Numbered from the stretch's first letter, positions 8,053 through 19,190 are shown. The stretch: 64,000 nucleotides of DNA from Saccharolobus shibatae B12 (GCF_019175345.1 NZ_CP077717.1:720001-784000), one strand, 5' to 3'. Notes: a model not told the origin generated them from the sequence alone. A program made the numbers and translations.

Positions 8053-9699
8053 TCATGCCCCCTTAACACCACCAGAATATAAACCTCTTAACATGTAGTC
8101 TTGCGCCACATATGAAACTATTATTACCGGTAATGATGCCACTAAAGCTGATGAAGCTAATAAGGCCCAATTAACTGACCCTTGACTTATGGCATTTAAA
8201 GCGAAAATTGTTGCAGTCTCACTCCCAGTTGGTGGAAAGTTCATCTGATAAGGAGTCTCACTTAGAACTAAAGGATAGAATAGAAGGTGCCAAGCAAACG
8301 TAAATGAGATTACAAATGTTGCAATTAGAAATGGCCTTGAGAGTGGCAATATTAGTCTTAATATTTTGTTCTTCATACCATCAATTTCAGCAGCTTCCTC
8401 ATACACTTTTGGAAAGTCTATGTAGAAGTTAAACATGGTCCAAAAGGCAAACGATGCTGTAAATATTGCCGAGGGTAATGCTAATCCTATCCAGGTGTTT
8501 ATTAAATGTAAGTCAGAAGTCATTAAATATACTGGAATAATGTATGAGGTAGATGGTAACGCATAGAGGTAAATTGATAATAATAGTAACCAGAACCAGA
8601 ACTTTCTGGCACCCTCATATGCTCCCAGACTAGATAACACTATTGTAAGGATACCTACAATCAATGATACTACAACTGAAGATATAATATATGGAACAGA
8701 TGACTCTAATGATGAAATTACGTATGAGAGCGTAAACTCCTTTGGGATTAAAACGGGGGGTTTTAAAAAGTCTAAGGTATTTGGTCTAGTAGCTACTAAT
8801 ATCATCCAATATACTGGAAAGTCTAAGAATATTATGATAATTGAAGACACGACTAACATTAACACTCTGAATACTTTGTCAGGAATTTTTACTGCTGGAA
8901 GAGAAAATCTGAAACCCTTGCTTTTCACCAGTAATGCAACGCCGATTGCCGGTATTGAGGCTATTAACGCTAAAATCGACGCGAAAAGCGCCCCACCAGA
9001 GAAGTTATCGTATTGAAACATCATGAAGTATACAATTAATGGTAACGTTGTTGTAGAAAAACCTGGACCTCCTTGAGTCATAACATAAGGTAAGTCAAAG
9101 TTACCCATGGAAAGGACAAAGGTTATCAAAAACGCTAGTAAAATTCCCTTTAATGAATACGGAAAGGCTATTTTAAAGTAATATTGAGATAACGTTAAGC
9201 CATCTATTTGGGAAGACTCTTTTATCTCCTTAGGAATACTCCTCAAGGATGCCAAAATTAAAAGGAAAGCTAAAGGAACAGAACTCCACGCACTTACTAA
9301 ACTTACTGCAAATAATGCACTTTTAGAAAAGTATAATGGATCATAATTTATACCCAATAAATATGTAAACCATCCGTAACCTCCGTAAAAGCTTATAACC
9401 CATATCAAGGCTGACGCCGTAAATGGTATTGTAAATGGTAGTAATATTAGAAGAATTAGTAGCTTTTTGGGATACATGTCAACAGTGATGGCCAAAATAT
9501 ACCCTAATAGAGTTGATACTACTGCTGTAAATAATGAAAAGAAAAACGTATTATATATTATTGCTAGTGGAGGAGCAGTGCTAAAGGAAGACTTTATCGC
9601 GCCGGAGAAATTGACTCCAACAATAACAAAGGTTAGAATTAATGGTATTATGCCGAAAATTGCAATATATGTTAAATAAGGGATAGAGTACTTAACCAT
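8053..9699 (-). CDS. ABC sugar transporter, fused double permease (CUT1-like)
   Basis: One polypeptide of 549 residues carries two complete binding-protein-dependent permease domains, each with an EAA loop: SSQIDGLTLSQYYFKIAFP in the first half and EEAAEIDGMKNKILRLILP in the second. About 12 helices are predicted. MTQGGPGFSTTTLPLIVYF in the first half is characteristic of carbohydrate permeases of the MalF/UgpA group. Normally these are two genes (MalF and MalG type), so this is a natural fusion or an unsplit form. An ATG at 9699 with AGGTG seven bases before it is preferred to an upstream TTG at 9729; it gives an 8-base overlap with the ATPase gene. It works with the ATPase and binding protein upstream; the sugar is unknown. 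Confidence 0.88.
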   Translation of the reverse strand: MVKYSIPYLTYIAIFGIIPLILTFVIVGVNFSGAIKSSFSTAPPLAIIYNTFFFSLFTAVVSTLLGYILAITVDMYPKKLLILLILLPFTIPFTASALIWVISFYGGYGWFTYLLGINYDPLYFSKSALFAVSLVSAWSSVPLAFLLILASLRSIPKEIKESSQIDGLTLSQYYFKIAFPYSLKGILLAFLITFVLSMGNFDLPYVMTQGGPGFSTTTLPLIVYFMMFQYDNFSGGALFASILALIASIPAIGVALLVKSKGFRFSLPAVKIPDKVFRVLMLVVSSIIIIFLDFPVYWMILVATRPNTLDFLKPPVLIPKEFTLSYVISSLESSVPYIISSVVVSLIVGILTIVLSSLGAYEGARKFWFWLLLLSIYLYALPSTSYIIPVYLMTSDLHLINTWIGLALPSAIFTASFAFWTMFNFYIDFPKVYEEAAEIDGMKNKILRLILPLSRPFLIATFVISFTFAWHLLFYPLVLSETPYQMNFPPTGSETATIFALNAISQGSVNWALLASSALVASLPVIIVSYVAQDYMLRGLYSGGVKGA

Positions 9700-10636
9700 T
9701 ACCAAACACCTTATAATTAATAAAATCAAATTTAACCCTGGAGCCTTCCTTGATCCTTTCCCTACTTATCGCCTTAACTTCATTATCAATAAAATCTATG
9801 TAAATTAAATAATATGAACCCCAAAATTCACAATTACTCACAACCCCTTCATACTTACCATCATTCCTTATAGTAACATCATCTGGTCTAACGCCAATTA
9901 TCTTACCATCAATTTTAACAAAACTCATTGGAGGATTACCAATCAAAGATGCCACTTCTCCACTTGATGGATTATTGTAAATCTCTTCGGGAATCCCCAC
10001 TTGTAATAGTTTACCCTTGTCAACTACACCAATTCTATCGGCAATTGCTAAGGCCTCATTTGAGTCATGTGTAACGTATACTGTGGTAATGTTGAACTCC
10101 TTTTGAACTTTCTTGATCAATTTCCTAGCCGAATACCTCAATTGCACATCGAGGTTAGATAAGGGTTCGTCCATCAATAATACCTTGGGTCTTCTCACTA
10201 ACGCTTTAGCAATAGCGACTCTCTGCTGTTGTCCTCCAGATAGTTGAACCGGATATTTGTCCATTAAATGATATATCTCGAGTTCCTTGGCAATTTCTAT
10301 AATTCTTTCCTCTTTATTTTTCTTGTCAATTCTTGAATTTTCCAATGCAATCATCAAGTTCTCAAAAACCTTTTTATTCGGATATAACGCATAATTTTGA
10401 AAAACCATTCCAATATCTCTTTTTGAGGGTGGTAAATCAGTAACGTCCATACTGTTAATAAATATTTTCCCACTACTAACTCTCTCTAAACCAGCAATTA
10501 GCCTTAACAAGGTGGTTTTACCTGAACCGGACTTCCCTAAAATTACGAAAAACTCCCCTTTCTCAACATTAAGGCTAATGTTGTCTATGACCTTAAAACT
10601 CCCAAAAAACTTTGTAACCTCCTTTAGCGTAATCAC
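9692..10636 (-). CDS. ABC transporter ATPase, MalK/UgpC-like
   Basis: A 314-residue nucleotide-binding subunit. Walker A is GKSGSGKTT near residues 34-42, the Q loop is MVFQNYALYP, the signature is LSGGQQQR, Walker B is VLLMDEPLSNLD, and the switch is VTHD. After the ABC domain comes a short C-terminal regulatory segment with IGVRPDDV, the start of the TOBE/OB fold of carbohydrate-type ATPases. It is about 50 residues shorter than typical MalK. The order binding protein, ATPase, fused permease with tight spacing makes one operon. It hydrolyses ATP on the cytoplasmic face to drive import. Confidence 0.92.
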   Translation of the reverse strand: MITLKEVTKFFGSFKVIDNISLNVEKGEFFVILGKSGSGKTTLLRLIAGLERVSSGKIFINSMDVTDLPPSKRDIGMVFQNYALYPNKKVFENLMIALENSRIDKKNKEERIIEIAKELEIYHLMDKYPVQLSGGQQQRVAIAKALVRRPKVLLMDEPLSNLDVQLRYSARKLIKKVQKEFNITTVYVTHDSNEALAIADRIGVVDKGKLLQVGIPEEIYNNPSSGEVASLIGNPPMSFVKIDGKIIGVRPDDVTIRNDGKYEGVVSNCEFWGSYYLIYIDFIDNEVKAISRERIKEGSRVKFDFINYKVFGNG

Positions 10637-10678
10637 GAACTATCAATAAGATATAAAAATAAAAAGTATTAACTTTTG

Positions 10679-12115
10679 TTATGAAGAAAGAGCCTTGATC
10701 CATGCGTTTGCCGCTTGTTGTAATACGTACATGGCATATGTCTCATTATACTGAGATGCTGTTAAGAACTGGAACGCCTCATTGTTGAAGCTTGGAATTA
10801 ACGACGGATACGTTTGTGGAACATTTGGAGGGTTCGCTGTCGCATTTAACGCTGCTAAATAAGTCTCTTGTAACCACTCCCTTTGATAGGATGGCAATGA
10901 GGAGTTGCTTATTAGTGAGAGAAAAGCTTGTTTAGAAATTGGGAACTTACCGTACTTTAAGAATGCAATCTCTTGTACTTTGGGAGATACTAAAAATTGC
11001 AAAAACTCTAAAGCTAATTGAGGATGTGATGAGTACTTACTAATGCCTAAAAAGTCAGTACCAGTTTCCGCGTATCCTCCAGGTAATGGTGCTAGTAATA
11101 CATCTTTAGAATTGTTAATATAACTCAACTGGGAAGTAAATAGAAATGCACCTGCTCCTTGAGAGAAGAATTCTGGAAGATTATCATATGATATTTGAAT
11201 TTGTGATGGGCTGGGCTCATAACTAACCAATTCCCTATAGGTGATTAGAGCTTGAACGCCAGAGGTAGAATTAAACGATGGTAGAGGATAGTTGAAACCT
11301 GGCAATATTTTCCCTTCAAACATTATGTTATAGTTAGGTAAACCCGCTAGATTACCCATATTTAATGAGCTATTCCTAAAGTAGTACCAGCCATATACTG
11401 CAGGGAATGCGTCAATAATCCCATGTGCGACATGGTCATCAATTAGGAAACCGTATTTTGTAATATGGTGTGACATTAGAAATTGATCAACATCTAAAAC
11501 TACAGTCCAATTCTCATACGTAATAGGTGAAAAGTTCATGTGATATTCTTGCTCAAATTCTTGTGCTAAGGTCTGATTATCAAATATTGTGGCATTGTAT
11601 GCCATTAAATAAACAGCAGTCTCGTACGCAATACCTATTATTTCAGTTTTATTTGTAGACGCATTATAGTACAATCCTCCGAAATCTTCTTGAGGATATA
11701 TTATATCAGAGAAATTGAAAACTGATTGATTTAAAGGCAACAAATATGATGCTACATCTAGGGCGGAAGTGGAAGTGAAGCCTACAATATCATATTGGGA
11801 AGAATGAGCTTCAAGAGCTGTAAGTTCTTTCTGAATGTACTCACTAAATGGGTATTGAATAACTTCAACTTGAACGTTTGGATGCACTTGATGGAATAAC
11901 TCACCAGCGTATTGGATAAAGTTCGCGGATTCTCCACTAAATGTAACTACTGTTAGTGTAACTGGTGCAGTTGTATTGGTAGCAATGGTCGGTGTAGTAG
12001 TCGTCGCAACAGAAGGATGATGACTACTTGAGGTGATGAAATACGCTGCAGCAGCTACTATAGCTATCACAATTATTATTATAATGGCTATTGCAAGAGT
12101 TGAAATAGCTTTCAT
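10679..12115 (-). CDS. Extracellular solute-binding protein (family 1, sugar type) with class III signal peptide
   Basis: A membrane-anchored binding protein of 478 residues. The N terminus reads MKAISTLAIA followed by about 20 hydrophobic residues and a Thr/Pro-rich linker. A Lys-Ala junction directly before the hydrophobic stretch is the processing site of archaeal class III (pilin-like) signal peptides, as known for several Sulfolobus sugar-binding proteins. The mature part has the alternating alpha/beta pattern of family 1 binding proteins (VVTFSGESANFIQYAGELF, then QVEVIQYPFSEY). I chose the ATG at 12115 over a TTG at 12130 because a TATA box lies 26 bases upstream of 12115. It is the first gene of the importer operon. 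Assembly into a bindosome by the Bas system in this window is likely but inferred. Confidence 0.87.
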   Translation of the reverse strand: MKAISTLAIAIIIIIVIAIVAAAAYFITSSSHHPSVATTTTPTIATNTTAPVTLTVVTFSGESANFIQYAGELFHQVHPNVQVEVIQYPFSEYIQKELTALEAHSSQYDIVGFTSTSALDVASYLLPLNQSVFNFSDIIYPQEDFGGLYYNASTNKTEIIGIAYETAVYLMAYNATIFDNQTLAQEFEQEYHMNFSPITYENWTVVLDVDQFLMSHHITKYGFLIDDHVAHGIIDAFPAVYGWYYFRNSSLNMGNLAGLPNYNIMFEGKILPGFNYPLPSFNSTSGVQALITYRELVSYEPSPSQIQISYDNLPEFFSQGAGAFLFTSQLSYINNSKDVLLAPLPGGYAETGTDFLGISKYSSHPQLALEFLQFLVSPKVQEIAFLKYGKFPISKQAFLSLISNSSLPSYQREWLQETYLAALNATANPPNVPQTYPSLIPSFNNEAFQFLTASQYNETYAMYVLQQAANAWIKALSS

Positions 12116-12136
12116 GTTTATCAGATACAACTTCTA

Positions 12137-12147
12137 CTTTAAAAAAA
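12137..12147 (-). promoter_or_regulatory. TATA box of the sugar importer operon
   Basis: On the minus strand the sequence tttttttaaag is centred about 26 bases before the ATG at 12115. This supports a leaderless mRNA and selects the start that gives a class III signal peptide. Confidence 0.5.
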
Positions 12148-12190
12148 TAACCCAGGTCAAAATCAGTCCACTGAAGGTCTAATCATCAAC

Positions 12191-12820
12191 TCATTTACTG
12201 GTGGTTTCCTCATTACTATAATATCTTGATTTTAACTCATTATATAACTCTCTCGGAGTAGGAACCCTTCCCAGCTTGTTAATTAAATCATTAATAATTT
12301 GGTTCATAATATCCTTTACTCGCTTCCCTGCTGGACAATATTCCGGTACTTTGAAATCTGGAATTCCTTTCCCATCATATGAATTAATTACTTCCTTTTG
12401 CTCATCTTCAGTTGCGAATGGATACGAGAGACATGCGTATGGCTTAATTTTGTGAATACTGCAGAGCCATCCTTTTTGAAACTGGCAAGGTCTTCGTAAT
12501 AAAAATAAGTTGTTCTCTACTTTTTCCAATTTCTTCAAATCATCTGTGTTCAACCTATTCCTTAACTCCTCGTAATCAAATCCATAAACTGGTATGGGAT
12601 ATCCAATTTGACAACATTTCCCTCCACACTCCTCACAGTCTTTTGAAGTATCTATAAATTTATTCATGGCGATCTGAAATATCAAAGAGTACATACCATA
12701 CTTTACTACAGATGTACTCTCATATTTCTCTAGAAAGTCTAGTAATCTCTCGAAGCTTTTCAAATCACCTCTTAAACCTCTCTTCGTTATTAGATTAATC
12801 TGATCAGCGTTAATTTTCAT
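12191..12820 (-). CDS. YkgJ-family cysteine-cluster protein
   Basis: A 209-residue soluble protein of the YkgJ/UPF0153 family. The conserved cysteines are in CEECGGKCC (residues 62-70), PCQFQ, CSIHKIKPYACLSYPF and YCPAGK, the family's proposed Fe-S or zinc site. The function of the family is not settled; some members are linked to metal binding. The C-terminal 40 residues (KLGRVPTPRELYNEL) look helical. The gene stands alone between the importer operon, which starts 75 bases downstream, and the divergent TPR gene. Confidence 0.75.
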   Translation of the reverse strand: MKINADQINLITKRGLRGDLKSFERLLDFLEKYESTSVVKYGMYSLIFQIAMNKFIDTSKDCEECGGKCCQIGYPIPVYGFDYEELRNRLNTDDLKKLEKVENNLFLLRRPCQFQKGWLCSIHKIKPYACLSYPFATEDEQKEVINSYDGKGIPDFKVPEYCPAGKRVKDIMNQIINDLINKLGRVPTPRELYNELKSRYYSNEETTSK

Positions 12821-12940
12821 ATACGAAGAAATGGAATTTGAAAAATAAATGGTTATCCTAATATTAATATAGAAATTGGAGACTTAAAGCTAGTGAACAA
12901 AAGAAAACGTTATTAAATAAGAGGAGCTGAAGAAGAAGAG

Positions 12941-13849
12941 ATGAGTGAAATATTAGAGCTAATAAACAAAGGGAAATACAGTGAGGCCTTAAAGAGAATT
13001 AAAGAAAAAATAGAGCAAAAGAAAGATGATCCAGAACTATATTATTTGATGGGGCTAGTATATTTTAAGGCTGGTAAGTATAAAAGGGCAATAGATAGCT
13101 TAAGTAAAGCGATTAGGCTAAAGAGGGATGAGGCAAAATACCATTGCCTGTTAGGTTATTCACTGTATGGGGAAGGATATGCCAATGGCGATGAAAAATT
13201 AATAAGAAGGGCCTTAAAGGAACTTCAACTTTCAGTAGAGATCGATAAGGATATACCTAATAAGGAGAAGGAATATCATTACTACATGGCTAATATCTTA
13301 TATGAACTAGAAGATTATGAAAAAGCTTTAAAAGAGGTTAATGAGGCTTTAAAATTTGACAACTCTCCGGAAGTTCATAAGTTAAAAGGTGATATTTTAT
13401 TTCAATTGAAGAAATACAACGAAGCAATTGAGGAGTATAGGACTAATTTAAACGATGATAAAAACCTCTACGCAATAGCGTATACGTATTTTACGATAGG
13501 AAAATATGACCAAGCCCTTGAGTACTATGATAGGGCAATAGGTGTAAATCCAGAAGATCCGTATCATTACGAAGGCAAAGCTAGAACATTAATCTTTATG
13601 GGAAAAATTAATGAGGCTTATGAGACCATAAAGAAAGCTATAGATATTGATCCAGATAACCCTTACATAAAACTAACAGAAGTAGAAGTCCTAGCAGAGA
13701 TTGATGAGAGAAGAGCTACAAAAGCTTTAACAGAATATTTAGAGGAGACGGAGGAATATAGAGAAATTATTTGTGAAGAAAGTAAGGAGAGAAAATTTAA
13801 GGAAAAAACCAGAGAACTTATAGAGAAAGTATTAGTTAAGTTTTGCTAG
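12941..13849 (+). CDS. TPR-repeat protein
   Basis: A 302-residue protein made almost entirely of tetratricopeptide repeats, about seven to eight, starting at residue 3. Clear repeats include [20 protein letters not shown], then [20 protein letters not shown] and [20 protein letters not shown]. Such superhelices hold protein partners; no catalytic domain is seen. The start is supported by a TATA-like ttattaaat about 26-30 bases upstream. The 3' end overlaps the convergent PurM/HypE-like gene by 14 bases. The partner is unknown. Confidence 0.85.
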   Translation: MSEILELINKGKYSEALKRIKEKIEQKKDDPELYYLMGLVYFKAGKYKRAIDSLSKAIRLKRDEAKYHCLLGYSLYGEGYANGDEKLIRRALKELQLSVEIDKDIPNKEKEYHYYMANILYELEDYEKALKEVNEALKFDNSPEVHKLKGDILFQLKKYNEAIEEYRTNLNDDKNLYAIAYTYFTIGKYDQALEYYDRAIGVNPEDPYHYEGKARTLIFMGKINEAYETIKKAIDIDPDNPYIKLTEVEVLAEIDERRATKALTEYLEETEEYREIICEESKERKFKEKTRELIEKVLVKFC

Positions 13850-14861
13850 CTAAATCGAAAAACGCTCTCCAGAAGGGATCCTCTAATGGATGTTCAATCT
13901 TTACTCTACTTCCGTCTTTCTTAACCAACGTTACATCTCCACTTTGGTCTACTACTTCTCCAATTATTTCAGCCTCAATTCCTTCTTTTATTAACGCTTC
14001 CCTCACTTCTTCTCCCTTATCAGTAACTATGATCATTGTACCCTCGCTTATAGATATCCACGGATCTATGTTAACCAACTTTGTTACCTCTCTAACAGCC
14101 CTATGGATGAAAAGCTTATCGTCATATATTTTCATACCCTTACCACTTGCTTTTGCAACCTCTGTCAAAGCTCCAAAGACACCTCCCTCAGTAGCATCGT
14201 GCATTAGATGAATACCACTTCTAGATGCTATTAAACCGTCTTTCCAACAGCTCATCTTCCAGTACATATTATAAGCCTCGTTAAAGATCTCCTTATCCAA
14301 TCTTTGTTTAAAATACTCAGGGTAAAGGTTAGTTAGGAGACCAGTAGCCTCTATTGCTGGCCCCTTAGTCATTATTACACTATCTCCTACTTTAACCTTA
14401 GACGGCATTCCCAATTTTTCCTTCTCCCCTATTCCAAACATAGTGAATCCCCCAACCATCGGATAATCAGTACCTTCATATACTCCCGTATGACCACCAA
14501 CTACCATAACTTCAATCTCCTTTAGTGCTTCATGAATACCAATCCACATCTCCTCAAATTCCTCATCTTTAATTTTGGGCGGTAAATTTAGATCTATCAC
14601 AGCATATTGAGGTGGAATGCCAGAGGTCATTACATCGCTAGCTAGTATGTGTACTGCAAACCACGCTGCCTTCTTAAACCCGAATTGTGGCACTATGAAG
14701 ACCGGATCAGTCTTTACTACTAAGACTCTAGCATCTTGAAGATCTATTGCTGCAGTATCGACTCCGTGCTGGGGACCAACTAGAACTTCTTTTCGTTTTT
14801 CCCCAAGGTGAGGGTAGATTACCTTATTAAATACATCCTCATTTATCTTTCCTAAGTGCAT
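13836..14861 (-). CDS. AIR synthase (PurM)/HypE-superfamily protein
   Basis: A 341-residue enzyme of the PurM superfamily of ATP-dependent synthetases. [12 protein letters not shown] is the N-terminal loop, [20 protein letters not shown] is the superfamily's conserved D-x-x-x-x-G segment, and [11 protein letters not shown] and [15 protein letters not shown] carry the glycine-rich motifs shared with HypE and SelD. Archaeal members are often labelled HypE, but no hydrogenase maturation genes are nearby and the HypE C-terminal cysteine motif is absent (it ends ...FFDLASKT), so another ATP-using role is likely. The frame is open for 44 codons upstream. I placed the start at the ATG at 14861 because a TATA box (ttttttaaa, about 14887-14895) lies at leaderless distance. 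Confidence 0.78.
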   Translation of the reverse strand: MHLGKINEDVFNKVIYPHLGEKRKEVLVGPQHGVDTAAIDLQDARVLVVKTDPVFIVPQFGFKKAAWFAVHILASDVMTSGIPPQYAVIDLNLPPKIKDEEFEEMWIGIHEALKEIEVMVVGGHTGVYEGTDYPMVGGFTMFGIGEKEKLGMPSKVKVGDSVIMTKGPAIEATGLLTNLYPEYFKQRLDKEIFNEAYNMYWKMSCWKDGLIASRSGIHLMHDATEGGVFGALTEVAKASGKGMKIYDDKLFIHRAVREVTKLVNIDPWISISEGTMIIVTDKGEEVREALIKEGIEAEIIGEVVDQSGDVTLVKKDGSRVKIEHPLEDPFWRAFFDLASKT

Positions 14862-15083
14862 TAGATGAGAAAGGGAATACAACTTTAAAAAAGTTAAGTG
14901 AATCAAATCATTTCTACAAGTACTATTCGAATTAACACTAGAGAACGTGAATAAATATAATTCCATTAAAAAAGTATATAATGCTTCTATCATACTAACT
15001 TTACATCTAGTAACTAAGTTAACCGAAGTTAAGTTGATTATATAAGCTTTACTAAGTAAAGTAGTTTTCCGGAGGAAACCAAC

Positions 15084-15485
15084 ATGGATCCGACCCTAGC
15101 CTCAATTGGTCTATTAATATTCAGAATACTGTATGGAATTTCGCTAATACCACACGGTGTAGCTAAGGCTAATAAAAATGCTAATTCCCAGTTTAAAGGA
15201 TTTATGAAGCAGTTAGGTGTACCGCCAATATTTGTAGATCTTTCAATGTTAGTTGAAATTCTAGGAGGGCTTTTAGTAATAGTTGGAGCAATATCGCTAA
15301 TAGTTTCAGCAGTGTTAATTTTGTTCTTCATAGGTACTATAGTAGTAAGCCATAGGATGAAAAAACCACTAGCTACTGGAATGAATCCAGGGATAGATCT
15401 AGATATACTATTCCTAGCAGGGGCAATAGTATTACTGCTATTAGGTCCAGGAGAGTTCTCCCTATTAGCTGGTCCACAAATTTAA
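15084..15485 (+). CDS. DoxX-family membrane protein
   Basis: A 133-residue protein with four predicted helices. [20 protein letters not shown] is the DoxX helix 1 motif with the conserved histidine, and [17 protein letters not shown] is the second helix with its conserved Glu. DoxX proteins take part in membrane redox chemistry; in Acidianus a relative forms thiosulfate:quinone oxidoreductase, but this protein lacks a nearby DoxA partner and is closer to the general DoxX group. A strong GGAGGA site lies eight bases before the ATG. It is monocistronic, and the 287-base gap after it shows only AT-rich DNA. Confidence 0.8.
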   Translation: MDPTLASIGLLIFRILYGISLIPHGVAKANKNANSQFKGFMKQLGVPPIFVDLSMLVEILGGLLVIVGAISLIVSAVLILFFIGTIVVSHRMKKPLATGMNPGIDLDILFLAGAIVLLLLGPGEFSLLAGPQI

Positions 15486-15772
15486 TTTTTTATTAATCTC
15501 CTCTAATATCCTAACGTTAAAATTATTTTTATTAACTATAAACTATATTATAGAATTAATGGACCCCGTATTTAAATTGTGCTTTCTATTTAGAAACTAC
15601 TAATAAAGGCAAATATTAATAAACTCAGCATCTCCATTTATCTAGATATTATCTGAATTTCTAGTACTACTTCTAACATCTCGTCATCGACGTATTTTAA
15701 CACTTGAAATGATAATGAGCAAATAGCTTTATCGAGTTAATTTTTATATTTATTTAAAAAACAATTCATACG

Positions 15773-16498
<726 letters not shown>

Positions 16499-16513
16499 TT
16501 AAGGATATAAAAC

Positions 16514-17371
16514 TTACGAGATTTTAAACCTAAAATTGGGTAATCCTCTTACATTGGCTCTTGTTGTAAACGTTTTACCAGCTAATGGATCTTGGCTCTT
16601 CCCAGCGGTGGTAATGAATAATTGATTTAACTCTGGAGTACCGAAAGTCACTGAGGTAACATAGGTTGCTGGAACTTTTATTTCAAGTAGTTTCTTTCCT
16701 GTTTTAGGATTCCATCTACTAACCTTTCCTCCACCCCAATGGGCTACCCAAATATTCCCTTCCTCATCAACTGCCATTCCGTCGGGGTTTCCCGGTTCAT
16801 TTCCAAAATCTACTGCAACCCTTCTATTGTAGATTTCTCCTTTATTTAAATCGAAATCGAACACAAAAACCTTTCTGACTGGGCTATCAATAAGGAACAT
16901 TTGCTTATTATCTGGATCCCAACCTAAACCATTTGACACTGTGAGACCTTCTAGCATCTTAATTACTTTACTTCCATCAAACTTATAGAAACTTCCAGTT
17001 GGTTTCCTTTCGTTCATATTCATAGTCCCAGCCCAGTATCGTCCAAGCGTGTCGCATTTACCATCGTTAAATCTATTCGATTCAACATCAGTTTCCACTT
17101 CAGCAACCTTCTTAATCTCGCCTCTTTCTAAATTTACTACATAAAATCCATGTCTAATAGTAGCGATAACCCTCTTATCATCGATAACACACAAGGATGA
17201 GACAAAATCCGGCATCTCGTAGAATACCTCAGTACCGGTGTTAAGATCGTTAACTAATATTCTCTTTCCCTCAATATCAACCCAAAAAAGCGTGTTTAAA
17301 TCCATATCGTAAACTGGACCTTCTCCTAAAACTGCCTTGTAATTACTTAAGGTAATTAAATTTGACTCCAT
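16514..17371 (-). CDS. SMP-30/gluconolactonase family protein
   Basis: A 285-residue six-bladed beta-propeller of the SMP-30/gluconolactonase/LRE family. LGEGPVYDMDLNTLFWVDI carries the metal Glu, NRFNDGKCDTLGRYWAGTM carries the conserved Asn and Asp, and SNGLGWDPDNKQMFLIDS the remaining Asn and Asp metal ligands. These enzymes open sugar lactones; in Sulfolobus such an enzyme can serve the branched Entner-Doudoroff route by hydrolysing gluconolactone. The neighbouring MTA phosphorylase does not obviously share this pathway. The start ATG is 21 bases from the end of the MFS gene upstream. Confidence 0.88.
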   Translation of the reverse strand: MESNLITLSNYKAVLGEGPVYDMDLNTLFWVDIEGKRILVNDLNTGTEVFYEMPDFVSSLCVIDDKRVIATIRHGFYVVNLERGEIKKVAEVETDVESNRFNDGKCDTLGRYWAGTMNMNERKPTGSFYKFDGSKVIKMLEGLTVSNGLGWDPDNKQMFLIDSPVRKVFVFDFDLNKGEIYNRRVAVDFGNEPGNPDGMAVDEEGNIWVAHWGGGKVSRWNPKTGKKLLEIKVPATYVTSVTFGTPELNQLFITTAGKSQDPLAGKTFTTRANVRGLPNFRFKIS

Positions 17372-17391
17372 GCTTAGTACTTTAATATATA

Positions 17392-19101
17392 CTAGCTTTT
17401 ATCCTTTTTATCATCTAAGACGTTTGTAAGCGTAGAGTTCATGTAATCTCTTTCATAAATTACTGTTTTTCCTCTTAGAGCTGAAGCTATGGTAGCTAAA
17501 AACGCCAAAGAGGCTGCAACATAAAATGCGACTCTCAGAGCTTCCATAAAAGGTGAGGCTATTACATTAGGGAACCAATGTGTACTCGTTATGGTAGCTA
17601 TTGTAGAAGCAGGAATTGTGTTAACTAGTGAAGTCGGTAACTGTGAAAGTACTGTGGAAACGGGATTGTAGCCTAGAAAACTAGCAAATATCGCGGCTGT
17701 TGGAGGTATTTTACTTAATAATGGCGCTAGTTGAGGAGCCCCAGCTGCAGTCAGCGCACTAGTTAATACAGGAGGTAATGAAACATATAAGGTATCAATT
17801 ACTATAGTAAAGAATATTCCGATGCTTAATGTACTGCCAGTATTAGTTAACATTGCTCTTATCCCTGAGGCCGATCCTCTATGTTGGGGTGGTGCGGCGT
17901 TCATTAAAGCCGTCATGTTAGGTGATACAAATAACCCATTTCCGATCCCTATAAAGAATATTATCAGAGCAAATTCTACATAGTTGAAATTGTATGGCAA
18001 TGTGGTTAACGTTAAAACTCCTATTCCCATGATTAGAAGTCCAATAGTGGCTAGACTTCGCGCACCGTAACGATCTGCAAGCCTACCCGCTATTGATCCC
18101 ATTATTCCAAACCCAGCCAACAATGGAAGAAGATATACTCCAGCCCAGAAAGGTGTTACCTCGTAACTATAACCGTGTAAAGGTAACCATATGGCTTGAA
18201 GTAATAATACCAGCATTAGTTGGAGACCTCCAAACGCTAACTGCGCTAAGATTATTGATATTGCAGAAGACGTAAATGCCCTTATTTTAAATAGCTCTAT
18301 TCTAAACATAGGGTCTTTAACTCTACTCTCAACAAAGAGGAAACCAATGAACATTCCAACGCCTACTACAATACCCGATATTACAAATGGATTTGTCCAA
18401 CCAGTCACTTGATTACCATATGGTAATATGCCATACGTTATCCCTAGCAATATTGATATAAGGGAAACAGCGTATAGGATATTTCCAACTATGTCAATAC
18501 TTTGATTTCTATTGGGCTTATTCAGTTGCTTTAACGATTTGTAGGACCAAACAGTTCCTATAATGCCTATTGGTACGCTCACTAGGAAGACGTCACGCCA
18601 GTATATTGAAGCCAGTATTCCACCAATGATTATTCCAGCAACTCCACCAAATATTCCTATTACACCATTTAATCCTAATGCAAATCCTCTCTCATTTGGT
18701 GGGAAGGCTTCGGATAATATTGCGGCACTATTAGCCATCAAAAAGGATCCCCCTACACCTTGAAGTATCCTATAAATTATTAATTGAATTGCCGCTATGT
18801 CTCCTTTGCCAGGTGTTAGATATAATAATATTGACGCAATTGTAAAAATTAGAAATCCTAAATTGTACATTCTCACCCTTCCGAAGATATCTGAAATCCT
18901 GCCTACATTTACTACTAAAATTGCTGATACTATACTGTAACCAAATAGGATCCATAATAGGTATTGGAAAGAGTTAAATGGATTTATTTCAATTCCCCTA
19001 AATATTGCTGGTAACGCTATTAATACTACATTAGCGTTCATGAATCCCATAAATGCCCCAAGACTTGTATTAGATAAGGCAACCCACTTGTACTGAACCA
19101 T
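17392..19101 (-). CDS. MFS exporter, EmrB/QacA (DHA2) type, large form
   Basis: A 569-residue, 14-helix transporter. Helix 1 carries LGAFMGFMNANVVLIALP, where the usual acidic residue of motif C is replaced by Asn. GRISDIFGRVRMYNLG is the loop 2-3 signature and YRILQGVGGSFLMANS is helix 4. A 90-residue insertion in the second half (about 430-530), rich in Ala, Pro, Ser and Thr and predicted to be outside the membrane, makes it longer than the paralogue at 6560-7969. It is 20 bases upstream of the SMP-30 gene on the same strand, so it may be part of the same operon. Confidence 0.87.
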   Translation of the reverse strand: MVQYKWVALSNTSLGAFMGFMNANVVLIALPAIFRGIEINPFNSFQYLLWILFGYSIVSAILVVNVGRISDIFGRVRMYNLGFLIFTIASILLYLTPGKGDIAAIQLIIYRILQGVGGSFLMANSAAILSEAFPPNERGFALGLNGVIGIFGGVAGIIIGGILASIYWRDVFLVSVPIGIIGTVWSYKSLKQLNKPNRNQSIDIVGNILYAVSLISILLGITYGILPYGNQVTGWTNPFVISGIVVGVGMFIGFLFVESRVKDPMFRIELFKIRAFTSSAISIILAQLAFGGLQLMLVLLLQAIWLPLHGYSYEVTPFWAGVYLLPLLAGFGIMGSIAGRLADRYGARSLATIGLLIMGIGVLTLTTLPYNFNYVEFALIIFFIGIGNGLFVSPNMTALMNAAPPQHRGSASGIRAMLTNTGSTLSIGIFFTIVIDTLYVSLPPVLTSALTAAGAPQLAPLLSKIPPTAAIFASFLGYNPVSTVLSQLPTSLVNTIPASTIATITSTHWFPNVIASPFMEALRVAFYVAASLAFLATIASALRGKTVIYERDYMNSTLTNVLDDKKDKS

Positions 19102-19190
19102 ATAGTTAAAGACCTAACTTTAATTTATTAAAACTTTTGCTCAATAACAATCATGTGTTTTTAAAAAATCATAAAATTATAATGACTTAA

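Noticed and set aside
13836-14993. Longer form of the PurM/HypE-like protein (44 extra N-terminal residues)
   Set aside because: The extra residues come from the AT-rich promoter; a TATA box at leaderless distance supports the ATG at 14861.
15620-15700. Possible C/D-box small RNA on the minus strand after the DoxX gene
   Set aside because: A CTGA and a GATGA-like motif are present but the C box is imperfect and no D' or C' boxes lie between them.
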